From positions 17,181,258 to 17,245,257 of the forward strand of contig CM035169.1 in assembly GCA_020205615.1 (NCBI GenBank): a stretch of DNA of 64,000 nt. The letters run 5' to 3'. The translations under genes and the position numbers were made by a program. Below are positions 37,101-49,907 of this stretch, piece by piece (positions within the stretch are counted from its first letter, which is position 1; every line of letters starts with the position of its first letter). A model generated the notes under the pieces. That model did no database searches, was not told the origin of the DNA, and worked only from the letters and a program-made list of their open reading frames with translations. The stretch comes from Panax quinquefolius (taxonomy: Eukaryota; Streptophyta; Magnoliopsida; Apiales; Araliaceae).

Positions 37101-40100
37101 AATCTTGGTATGCAAATCAAATCTAATGAAGAGAAGGAAAGTATATCTAGAAGATCTCTTTGAAAAGTTGATTGTCACTGGAGAAGTTGAGCCTACGTGG
37201 AATAGAATTAAATCCTTACTCCTATAAATAGAGTATAAGAGATGTTAGGGGGGAAATATTAGGTATCTTTATGTATTAGTTTAGGTTAGGAGTAAGAGTA
37301 TGATTAAATTACTTATTCATTGTAAGTTCGTTGGATGATTGTTAATAAAGGGAGCTTTCTTATTTATTTTAGTTAGTTTATTTATTTTCATGTCAAATTA
37401 ATTTCTTTAATCTAGGATGAAGATGACATTAAATAATTATTCATGATAATATTCTTCATCCCTTCTATTATTTATGCTTTTATGTTTAATTGATTGTCTT
37501 CATGTTTCGTTATTGAAATACCTTCGTTTTATATTTCTTATGTGATTCTAAATTAATTAAGAAGTTTTGATAAATTATTGTTAGGATGTGAGTTTTTCAT
37601 AATTCATGGTTGCTTAAAGAAGTTTTGATGGATTATAGTTGATCCTTAAATTTTCATAGTCGATACTTGTCCACGTTAATTGTAAAATTACCAAATTAAA
37701 GGGAAGGGATATCAAAACTATAGTTAAATTATAAAAATAGAAGAGATGAGATTACTTATTATGTTTATTGTTTAATGTATTCGAATTCCTAGATTGCTTC
37801 CTTATTATTAGTTTTCATATTTTAATTAGTTTAATTGTAATTAATCGATTCTTAATCTTTATTTCTAATTCATCTGAGATAGATATTAAGGATACATTGA
37901 AATTAATCTAGTCTTTGTGACCTGTACTCACCAGTTCTTCAATTTGACATTGTGCACTTGCAATCACTACAGGGACATAATAAAATACATGCCCAGAAAT
38001 GAAAATGATCACACTAGAAGGTCTGGTCCAGCATATTAATGAGAAAGAAAATGGGATCCTAGTGATTGTACAGTCCCAACAAATGACTTTACAATAAGTA
38101 TGTCACCCCAAACCAACTCCAATTGTTATTCCTTAAACTCTACCTCTCTACAGACCCCAAAATAAAGTCCTTGCTTGAAGAATACTCAAATATTTTTCAA
38201 GAACCTCAAGGTATGCCACCAAAAAGATCTCTAGAGCATAACATTCCTCTTAAAGCCAACTTTTCATCTTTCTCCATCAGACCCTACAAGTGCTCTTACG
38301 ACTAGAAAAATGAAATCGAGAGACTAGTGCTGCAAGAAATGCTACACACAGGGAAGCCAGAGTCCATATACTTCTCCCTTGCTCCTAGTTAAGAAAAAGA
38401 ATGACAGTTGGAGATTTTGTGCTGACTACAGACGCCTCAACTGTCTAACTATCAAAAATAAATATCATATTCCCCTCATCGATGAGCTGATAGATGAATT
38501 ACATGGGACTAAATATTTTACTAAGTTGGACTCGAGGGTTGGGTACAATTTAAGACACATCAAGGGTCACAGTCATGCCATTTGGGTTAACTAATACCCC
38601 TATCACATTCTAAAATTTGTTGAATCAAGTGTTTCAACCCCTTGTTAGGAAAAATGTTTTGGTATTTTTTGATGACATCCTAATCTACTCTAAGGATTTG
38701 GATGGACACTACAAACATCTTCAAGAGGGACAATCAGTTGTATGCTAAAGGAAGGTGGATTATTTAGGACATGTAATTTCTAACACAGGACTGACAATGA
38801 ACCCAACAAAAATCCAGGATGTATTGGATTGGCCTGAACAAAAAACCATCAAGCAACTACGGGGTTTCCCTGGATTTACAGAATATTATAGGAAATTCAT
38901 AAGGGGCTATGGAATCCTAGCTAAACCCCCGACTTCTCTGATACAAAAAGGAAAATTTGGGTAGAATCCAGAGGCTCAACTTGCTTTCACAGCTCTTACA
39001 AAAGCTCTCACTACTTCTCTAGTTTTGGCGTTACCAGACTTCACCAAGGTCTGTTGAAATTGAGACTGATGCATCAAGAACAGGGATTGGGGCCATTCTA
39101 ATGCAAGAAGGCATGTCCCTTACTTATTTTAGTAAAGCTTTGGGTTCTAAAGATTAGAATTACTATGAGAAGGAAATAATGGTTATAGCTAAAGTTATTA
39201 AGAGATGGTCTTCTTATTTAGGGCCTAGACAATTCATTATAAAAACAAACCACCAGTCCTTCAAGTACATTTTAGAACAGAAGGTGGTGACCTGACTGCA
39301 ACAAAGATGGATAAGCAAGCTTCTGGGATATGTCATCACTTACAAAAAGGGAAAGGGTAACACAGTTGCAGATGTTTTGTCCAAGAAATTTGAAGAGGGA
39401 ACAAACTCAGAACTCATTCATGAGGACATGAATGTTCTAAAGGAAGGAATGTCAGGTCAGGGGTAAATTGGGAAGGAAAGAGTATATTCTAGAGTTGGAT
39501 ATTTTGTATGCACGTGCACATGTAAGCACATGGGTGGTTAGTTAGCATGTGTGTGTAGGATAAGAGAATGGTGTAGGTTAGGAGTATTTACACTTTTCAA
39601 CATTTTAGTAGCTATATATATGCGTGTAATGGGTGGAGTAACATCCAAACTTTTGAATGTTATGCAATTTAGGAAGGAAATGGGAAAAGCTTGTTCAAGC
39701 TTTCTCTCTCTATCTCTCTCATTCTCACGAAGTAAGTGATAAATCACCGAGTTCTTCTCCTTCCTCCCTCATTCTCTCTGAATTCTCTCTTATTTCTATC
39801 TCTATCTCTATTTCTCCCTTATTTTCTGGTTAGGCTTCAAAAAGGGCTACACAATCTTTTAATCTTCCTAGTTGAAAATCAACTACACACAAAAAAGCAG
39901 CAACAATTTTTAACTAATATTGTTTTTTGTCTAGGTGAATAATCATATATATATATATATGAGAAACAGATGTATGGAATCTTAAGCCCTAGAACCCTAA
40001 ATCCTTACATTTGAACTATGGACTCAATTGACTTTACTAGAGGTCTTCCCATTGAACGAGGATTGTATCTTCAACAAATATTATACATCACCCTCTCTTC

Positions 40101-43100
40101 TCACATGCAATTTGGATTTCATATAACCCTTGTAGCACCACCAATGGAAAGGGAACATCTCCTACTAAATGGTGCAACAAGTTTTTCCATAAACAAGCCC
40201 AAACAACCTCATCTGCTTTAACAATGGTGAGTGTGGGACAAGTTATATTCTACAGCATACAACTAATAACTGATAAGTGCAGAGAACATTTGCTTGCAAC
40301 ATAAGAAGATAGTACATGACTCGAGCATGCTTATCAAGTCGTCGACTAGGCGTCAAGTCGGTAAAGAAAGCCAAGTCGTCCTGCCGCCTTGGTGAGAGAT
40401 TAGATAGCGCGCTCGCTCACACCGACTCGAACTTTACTTGGGGCGATCGCCGAGCGACTTGGACGACTATATTCGTAATCGGTCGACTTGTTGGAGTGGG
40501 TTTGGTCCGACCCATTAAAAAAAACCTAAAGATAGATTAAACCTAATCGATCGCTCAACTTCGATTTATCAATCATCTACTTCGATAGAAACTTCATTAT
40601 GACTTGGGTATAGCAACTTCGCTTAATCATCGAACGATCGATCACTCACTTGGAACATCGATCATGACTTGGGTATAGCAAAGAGGAAGCGAAACGAGTG
40701 AGAGAAAAACGAACCTCAAGAATTGATCCGTGCACCGGCCAAACTCGCGACGACGACGACTTAAATGACAAACTCATGCGAGTTTACATGTATACTTCAT
40801 GAACTTCGCTTCGTAGGTGGCTTCGACGACTCAACCGACTTCGCTTAATCGACTTTCGCTTCGCAACATTGGAATTTCGACTCCCATGACTAACTCGGTT
40901 TTTTTTTATGCTTAGACCATCTATGCTTATGCTTAGACCATCGTATACACATCACCAACCTCATCGTTGTATTCTATTCTATGAAGTAGTAATACTTTAT
41001 TACTTGAAAGTTAGAGGCATGTCTTGCTACCTATATACTTATTACTTTATTACTTTATATAGTGCATAACTTTATTACTTGTCATACTATATTATATTAT
41101 AATTTGTACTATATTATATTATAATTTGTCTTGTGTATTATATTATCTATAATACAAGTTATCACTAGTGTATGCCTATACTGCTATATTATATAATTAT
41201 GTCCTTTTTGTAAAATTAATGTAACATCTTAATGTAAAATTATAATAGGATGCTTAATTATAAATTCATGGTATTCTATATATATAATATTAAAACTTAA
41301 AAAACTAAACATAAATTTAAAAATTATATTGAATTAAACTAAATATTGCAAATGTATCACCAATATAATTTGAAGTTGATACAAGTTTAAAAAATTACAA
41401 GTTTACAACTATAATAAAATTATCCATTTTGACTTGATCTTGTTCAATATTCATATAAATATTAAATATATATAATTTTATTCGTATAAAATTTACATTG
41501 TTAACGACTTGTCGACTTGTGGACGACTAGTCGGGCGCCTTGTCGCCTAAGCGCTTAAGCTCCCGGCTGTCGACTCGCCTCGACTTGTCGCCTTGATAAC
41601 TATGGACTCGAGTACAATTTTTAACCTCTCCGAATAGAACACTTTCAGCCTTTATAATGCTTGCAGAAATAAGCACCAGTCCTGTTTCAGAACAGTCCTG
41701 AATTTACTAGATAAACTACCAAAGAAGTTACGAGGGAAAAGGCCACACACAAGACATGGAAAAAAGCTAGTCTATAAGCAATTGTTCTTATACTTCAATC
41801 TGCTTTAGGTGTCTGCATTCTTGAGCTTGGATAAGTTTAATCTAACCACTCTGTTAAGCTCGGAGGGAGGGAGGGAGGGAGGGAGGAGAGAGAGAGAGAG
41901 AATTCAGTAGTCCTTAAACTCATGCGTAGAGTTTGCATGAGAAAATACCAAAGTTATCACAAGGAAAAAGTCTACACACTAGACATGGAAAACCAAGTCT
42001 ATGAGTAAAGTCATCCACAAACTTCGATCTGCTTTCATGTATCTGCATTCCTGAGCTTGGCTAAGTCTATTTCATCCGTGGTGTAGCTTACAAATAGAGA
42101 AAGATAGGCTCAGCTTGTACCAGGCTCTAAAAGACTTTGAAATATCGATGGCAATCAAGGATTTATTTTGGAAGTGGTGCTTATTGAAAGAGTTCAACAC
42201 TACTCTCATTGCTCTTCTTCTTAACTCCCTTGGAGCCAATCGGATGCCTGAATCTTGACATGATGAAGGCGTTTTTAAGCCCTTCCCGCTGACCTTTGAT
42301 TTAGGATATTAGAGCACAAGAATTCCGTAACGTCAGAGAAGGGTTTCGCCTCAAATCCAAACGTTTTCTCTTCTTCTTTTAAGATATTTATATTTAGGAC
42401 TTGATAGAGGAATCAATCGACTCCGGAACATAAAGTAACAAACAAGACCAGAACCCCACATCAGCGGCATTTGCTACACAATCCTCATTTCTAAGACCAT
42501 ACTACATGAAAGATGTATGACATGTGTGGATAATGAAAGACTTGCATGGTATGCCAAAATCAATTACACTAGATAATAACTGGACTCTTAGATTTGAAAG
42601 AATTACAAATTTTTGACATAATTTTTTCAATATATACATCTTCTGGAAAGGAATGGGCTTATATAAAATGTTATGAACCTCTAATTTTGTCCAAAAATAT
42701 TTGAAAAGATATTGAAGTTTAGCTTAGGTGGAACAAAATATTTCTTCTCCGCACAATGGCATATTTTCTTGGATTACATTCTAAAGTATGTAAACAACCA
42801 CTAGGGAATACAAATAAGTGTCACCTGCCACCTCAAAACATGACATAAAAAGTTAAATGGAATGTATTTAAGCGAAATAGTAGCACAAGGTTACATAAAA
42901 CTAGCAGCTTATTATATACCTTTAGGAACATAATGTGAAGGTGATCCAGCTGGAGCTGCTACTGGTGGCAATACTGCAGTGGAATTTGGTCTATGCAAAG
43001 CTGAAGGCTCTGGTGGAGGCACACCAGTAACATTAAGTCTTTCCCACAACTCTGAACAATTAGTTTTCCAGAACCCAATTTTTTCATGCTCACGATCATA

Positions 43101-46100
43101 CGTCACAAAAGTATTGCGGACAACAATTCCTGTTAAAGATGCATATTTACAAAGAAATACCACAAATTTACTTTTAAATTTAAAGGAATACGAGTCTTTT
43201 TTATAATAAAAAAAAGAACAAGGGATAAGAAGCAATTTAAGTTCATGACATATTAAGTAAAGCACAAGATACCTCCTAAGAGAGTTGTTGGATCCTTTCC
43301 ATTTTGAAAAATCCCCAGGCAATATGCACCATGCACCTTGGAATGCTTAATATAGACATGAAGTAAAATACAGCATACAAGTCAATCACTATGTCGTTTA
43401 AACAGTTTAGTGAACACAAAACTATACCAAATCTATTTCTATTTTTCAAGATGGAAAAAGTCTAGAAGGATTTGATAAAAAAAAATAATACGTGGATGCA
43501 TATGCTTACCCGGAACAAATAGTTTTCAGGAGATAGAGACAACTTTCGTCCATTTTCAAAGACCATATCGACAGTAGGAAAGGATTTAGAGAGTTCTGAA
43601 ACATCACTGAAGAAAACAAAATTTAAGTTTGTGCCACCATGATGTTATGTCCTTGATCAGTCTGATAATTAAAGCTTTTTAGTTGGGCTTTGACATTACC
43701 TTCCAGCACCAGAGAAACAAATGTCATTATAGTTTGGGTCAGGACCACGGATCTGCTTTAAGGAATGAAGTTCATTCATAATCTGCATTGGATATGAAAA
43801 AATAGGTGAGAGTAGAGTATGTTGACTAGAGATTGTAAATCAAGAGGATATTAATAATACTCAGTGTAGAATACTCTGTTTTAATAACTGAAGCTGGTAT
43901 ATTTAAAATCTAGTGTTTTTCAAGAGGGGATATTGAGCCCCAAAAATTATCCTCAGATTAGCTATGAGATGGACCTTTATTTTTTGACAATTCAGCATTT
44001 GAAAGATAAATAGTATGTTTTTTTATAGAAAAAATAAGGTTCAAAAACATATTCTATGTTCTCTATGTTGAGCTCCATCTTCTCTTCCATAGATCTATTT
44101 GTCAAGTAAATTGCAATGGAACTTTTCTCTCTCTTAATCGATACGCATAAATATAAATACAATAATATCATGTGTAAAAAGGTTATCAAAACCCTAAATC
44201 CCAAGATATATTAATTTCTTGTTCAATCATCTGTTTAGATGACCTAAAATCTAACGCTTGCTGGCCATGAATAATGGCCAACACTGATGTCATTGGTGAA
44301 TAAGAGTTTTAAAGTTAATGCGTATACATTATAATCTATAAGAGTTTAAAATTATGTGGACATATACATTATAATCTACATAGATCATAGTTGTAATGGC
44401 GCAACGGCAAGACGCGGTGGTAATTGACCGCCTGGAAGCCTAGGCGATAAGACACCCGCCATGACATCCGTATGGCGACGAGTCGTTATTTGTTTCACTT
44501 CAAAAGTATATTGAACAATAAAATTATATATGCATTAAAACCCAAAACATTATAACTAACACTATTAAACCCCAAAAACATAATAACACTACAAAATACA
44601 ATTAAAAACACAATTATATGAATACTTCACTATCAAAATTTAAAAATAAAACACTTGATATTAAAAACTAGTAGAACAAGTCAACAAACACCAACGTAGA
44701 AAATAAAAAATCAACCAAGTCATCACCCACCACAATTACAAGTCTAATAAGTAATTAAATTACACCACATAGTAAGTCCATAGGTTATGATGAGTTATGG
44801 CTAAAAAATAACTTAATCACTTAATTTGAACCAACTACCAAGCATAGTTGTCCACGGTATTCTGACGAGTCGTGGTAGTAATCATTGCTGGGACGCTTTA
44901 GTAAAATCGTCATGGCATTCATATGGCGACAAGTCGTTTACAATGTGCAATTTATATATTATTTATTTTACTTAACAAGTATATTGGCAATAAAATTTCA
45001 TATACATTAAAACTCAAAACATAACACTGTAATAACATTAAAGGCATAATTATGTAAATACTTAGCAATAACAATCCAAAAACAAAACACTTGATATTAA
45101 AAATTAGTAAAAGAAATGAAGAATTCAACAAACACAACATAGAAAATAAAGTTAAAACTAACTATCACAAATATGTAGTCTAATAACTAATAAAACATCA
45201 CATAACAAGCCAAAATAATGTTTAGACTCTCTAAACTAGTCTAGAAACATCGTTCAAGCAAAATCATCAAGGAAAAGGTCATCTCCATCTCTTCCACGAG
45301 AACTACTCTCATTCAAAGGCGTAGGTGGTCTTTCTCCAAAATCATCCTCCACATCTTCATCATCATTTGAAATTCTCTTTTCTTCATCAACTTTATTATC
45401 GGAGTCAGAATCCATCAACCTTGATTCCCTTGAAGTTGAACCACCACCACGTCGAGAGTACGTCATGAGATTATCACTAGTATTAGCACGAGCCCTCCTT
45501 GAAAGATTGCGTCCCTCAAGCGTGTTGGATGCACCAGTTGCTCGATCCACATCATTCCATGTAAGATCCTCCCCGAGATGAACAGCATCGGCTTCATTAT
45601 TGATCCATTCATTACCTCATTCAAAGTCATCAATGGCTAATGGATCAAAATTATTTCCAAGTTCACGCCTCTTTTGGAACCTTGAGACGATCTTTCGATT
45701 GTATTGGACATACACCAAGTCCCTCAATCGTTTGTGTTTCAATCTATTCCTCTTCTTCGTATAAATCTAAAATAAATAGAACAAAAAATAATAATAAAAT
45801 TTTAATTATATTAAAAATAGTTAGTATTAGTAGTGAATGACTTATTACTTTTGAAATTTGAACTAACAATACAAAGTACTTACAAACTCAAATGTACTCC
45901 AATTGCGCTCACAACCGGAAGAAGAACAACAGAGGCCTAGAATTCTTTTTGCAAACGAGGATAGCTCAATAGCCCGCCCTTCAAAAGCATTCCACCAATA
46001 TTTTAAAAGAAATATAAATATTTTTAAAGGAAGGAAAGGAAGAATGTATATAAATTATAATTATAATTTAGCTTTTATATCTTTATATATTTTTTAATAT

Positions 46101-49100
46101 ACATACGAGGATTCTTTATTTTCCGTTGCCTAATCACAATTTCTCTTGCAAAAGTATCTCGAGAAGCATCATAGTTGTCGGTTAGATTGTTTATCTTGAC
46201 TAGCAAATTTAGCTCGGGCACCATCTTTGCAAGAACGTCATTGAAATCATCTCGTAAAGTACTAGCAAACAACCGACGTTCTCTTTGATATCAAAGTACT
46301 TGCCCGGATTGAGAAACAACGCAACCCCATATAATTTTTGTTCCATTTGACTTTCACATCGCTGCTCAACAATTTCAATCACATTCTTATACAGTCTTTG
46401 TTTGTTATCAAATGCATCTTTGATTATTTTTTCTCCGCGCATTCTATCGCAACAATAACTTCTGGCATAACAAGCTTCTAATCACTATCAACAATCCTCA
46501 AGACTATAATAAGTGGTTGTGACGCCCTAATGCAATCCTCAACATGATGCCAAAATGTTGTTGAAATAACAGTATCGCATACTTTCTTCTCCGCTTCAGT
46601 AGCCGACAACTTTGATTTTGACCAATCCTCGCTTATGAACAAATGCCTCAGATGCATCTTTATGCTTGTACAAACTCTGCAAGGTTAGGAAAGTTGTAGC
46701 AAATCTAGTAACTGTGGGTCTCGCAAGATCCCTCCCATTTGTTTTGTTCCTCAACGCGCCTATAAATGAATGTTGTGATTCTTCTTGCATTTGTGATTGT
46801 GGGCTGAAATTGCTTCAACTTGCCTATGTCCTCTAACATAAGGTCAAGGCAGTGAGTGGTACAAGGTGTCCAAAACGGTGCAAGCCTCCTCTCCATTAGT
46901 ATATGTCTCGTTGCCTTGTAATTAGAGGCATTGTCCGTGACCACTTGAACAACATACTCGGGGCCAATTTCCTCAATCTTGTTATCAAGTAGATTTGCTA
47001 ACATTGTGGCATCTTGCGACTGACTGGAGGCATCAACAGAACCCAAGAAATAAGTCCCCTCCGGACTATTAACAAGGAAATTCAACAAGTGTCTTCCCCT
47101 CTTATCTGTCCAACCATCCGACATGAGTGTGCAACCATATTCTTTCCAAGCAACTTCATGTTTCAGCTTTAAGTCATCGATTTTCGTCTTTGCCTTCTCA
47201 AGTAAAGGAACTCTCAACTCATGATACGTTGGAGGCTTTAAACTCGACCCATATTGCCCTATGGACTCCATCATTACTTTAAATCTCCTTGAATTTGCAG
47301 CATTGAATGGTATGCCACATTCGTAGAAAAAGTCGACAATGTGCATATGGACTCTCTCATTTTCCTCTGGTGTCCTCAAACGATTTTCAATACTCGTTTG
47401 GCAACGCTTGCTATACCTCTCCTCTACAACTTCTTCGGGAGTCTTCCTTAGAAGTGCTTCAAACGTCTTTGTTGGAGTTTTTGGTTGTGGCTTTTGGAAT
47501 TGAAATATAACTTTCTTCTTTTTAGAAGTCATCCCAGGACTTGGGATAGTGTTAGAAGAAGTATTGGAAGCCATGGTTAGACGAGCAGATGATTGTTCTT
47601 CTTGCATTTCTACTACATCATCATCATCTAGCTCAAGTGCCTTGTTCCTCTTTCTACTATTCAAAGCCGCTTGCATCTCCCTTATAATTTATGTTGTTCT
47701 TTTGGGGAACTTCGCTACATCTCCGAAATTTCCTGCTAAATGTTGTTTCAACCTTTTAATTCCCGAACGACATTGTTTTCCACAAAGGATACATTGCATT
47801 ATATCCTTATTACTCATGTCTGGCCAATACCCATATTTCCAACCCGAGACGTTTGATTTGACCTTTCTTTTTGGGTCCTTGGCTATATCATAACCATCGG
47901 CTCCTGAACTTTCCGCCATTTTACTTTCAACACAATACAATCAAATAAAAAATATAAGAAACATATATATCGGTCCGGATCTTAAGCTTACCCCTTATCT
48001 AACATACCTTGAATACCCCCTTTAGCGACGGATCGGGCGACGATTAGGTCCGTCGCTATAGGTTTGGCCCATCGCTATATGTTGTCCGTCGCTAAAAGCT
48101 AAGACGACGGTTTTATATATAGCGACGGACCGAATCGTCACCCGGTCCGTCACTAAAGGGGGTATGCAAGATGCCTTGGCAATGGTTAGGGTTAAACTGT
48201 CTTTCCCGCACTTAGCTTCCTTATCGCTTGCTAGGCGTCGCCTAGGCAACACATTAACAACTATGCTACCAAGGCGTGAGTCTTGAATGTCTTTGTATCT
48301 ACCACCTTAAATATGTATTACATTCAATGTTCTCCAAGTATATTAATCATATCACGTAATTTCTTCTTCTCGACAGACTAGGATTTTTCATCATAATCAT
48401 CCGTTTTTATTTATGGACAGATTATAATCTTGACCATGGCTAGATTATGTACAATAAAAGATCTAAAATTGATTCAAGGTGGAACAAGCCTTTATGAAAC
48501 TTGTTCAAGTACTTCAGCAGTTCAGCTACAAGAACCGGAAGTTCCTAGAGCATTTTGTGGAGCACATAGATAAATTGTATGGCGAAAAGCATTGGAGAAT
48601 GAAAATAACTATTGGGCAAAAATCCTCTTAAAATCAAGTTCTTACAGTCAAAAAACTTTCTATTTTCTATGATCAATCCAAGTTGTTAGGCAAGTCCAAA
48701 AGTTCCAAGAGACCGAATCTCCTTCACAAAATGTAGAGTGAAGAATAAAGAAGATAAAGAAGCCTTCGGAGAAAAAAAAAACACCACGTAGTCAAAGATC
48801 TTCAAAACTACAAGTTTATATTTGACCAAGGGGAGAAAAAGACCTGAGGCTCTTACAGATGAATTTCGAAGGATTTGAGAGAGTAACAACAGAAGAACGG
48901 TACAGACAGACACCTTACCCATTTTTTGAAGACAAAATTTGTTTCTGTTCACCTTGTGCGAAATAGAGAATAAGACCATGCCAACAAACACCCCCCCCCC
49001 CCCCTCCCCTCATGTCTAGGCCGACAAACTAAGTCCAAAACTACCATGTATATGAGCCTATTCTCCACAGTCCTTGCCTAATACAAGTCTCATAATTCTC

Positions 49101-49834
49101 TGATAGAGTTCGCCGCAACCTTTTGAGTCCTAAGTCCTAATACACAATAGACAATAAAGGTAAAAACTAAATTTACAAGATTGTATATGGAAATCTTGTA
49201 TTGGTCATACACCTAGTTTTTTTAATATTATCATTTTTGATAGGTAATATTGGCCCCAACTATGAGATTGGAACCAGAGACCTTGCGGTCATTCCACAAG
49301 GCCATTACCATTTCTCCCACCAATTGGAGTTTAGGTCATAAAGCAAACTTGTAACTTTAAAAGACTGCAACTGAAGCCTATAATGCTCTCAAACATCTGA
49401 AGAAGAAAATGTTCATCAAACCCTTAATAACCTCTGACAATACAAAGATCAATATCTTATATGCAATGTAAAACATGATTCAACCCTTTAAAGACAACAC
49501 GCACATCCATACATGCTCAATATCTATTTACTAAAGAAAATAATTGGATCATTTAGGTCACTCAAAAAAGAAAAAGAACATGAAAATGTAACATTCTAAT
49601 CAATGCAAGTAGTCCAAACCTCTCAGCATAAAGTATTAGTTGGCATCTCAAAGAGATTTGGATTCGGGATGTGCATTCGGCCTAACAAAACCTTAGTTCT
49701 AATAGCATAATAATACCAAAAAGTGTGCCAAAACCTAGAGTACATTATTCTAATCTGTTACTGACTTACTGTGAATAAATGATTTTTTATTGCCAAAGTG
49801 TAAATTTTATGCACATTGAAATAAAGAGAGAACT

Positions 49835-49907
<73 letters not shown>

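Larger units (their letters stand above)
34957..39853 (+). mobile_element. Decayed Ty3/gypsy LTR retrotransposon in protease intron 8
   Basis: Two LTRs (34957-35327 and 39450-39853) enclose a primer-binding-like site (TTGATATCAGAGCTC at 35330) and a polypurine tract (AAAGGAAGGAA) directly before the 3' LTR. The interior has gag-like sequence from 36009, then reverse transcriptase remnants (FCADYR near 38415; FFDD, the catalytic pair, near 38668-38680), LGHVIS at about 38760 and RNase H remnants (ETDAS near 39060; YKKGKG near 39345). Frames are broken by many stops and shifts, and no protease or integrase was recognised. A 1 kb insertion interrupts the gag end. LTR divergence, including a length difference at the 3' ends, says the insertion is old. 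No matching 5 bp target duplication could be assigned. Confidence 0.85.
44843..48265 (-). mobile_element. hAT transposon with decayed transposase, in protease intron 4
   Basis: The 3.4 kb element is bounded by CATAGTTGT (44843) and ACAACTATG (48265) and flanked by a perfect 8 bp duplication CTACCAAG (44835-44842 and 48266-48273). Subterminal zones are rich in GGCGAC/GTCGCC motifs, and the minus strand carries a hAT transposase remnant. A small inverted-repeat element (48014-48164) sits between the transposase start and the right end. Its TIR is related to that of the non-autonomous element at 40326-41604 (CATAGTT on one side of each). Confidence 0.88.

Noticed and set aside
37222..37233. Possible Cassandra-type element in the insertion inside the gypsy gag
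   Set aside because: No 5S rRNA-like box was found; only a TATA box and TSD support an LTR identity.
48563..48571. ACATAGAT as possible right target duplication for the truncated hAT copy at 44386
   Set aside because: The adjoining sequence has none of the hAT terminal repeat, so the 8 bp match is best taken as chance.
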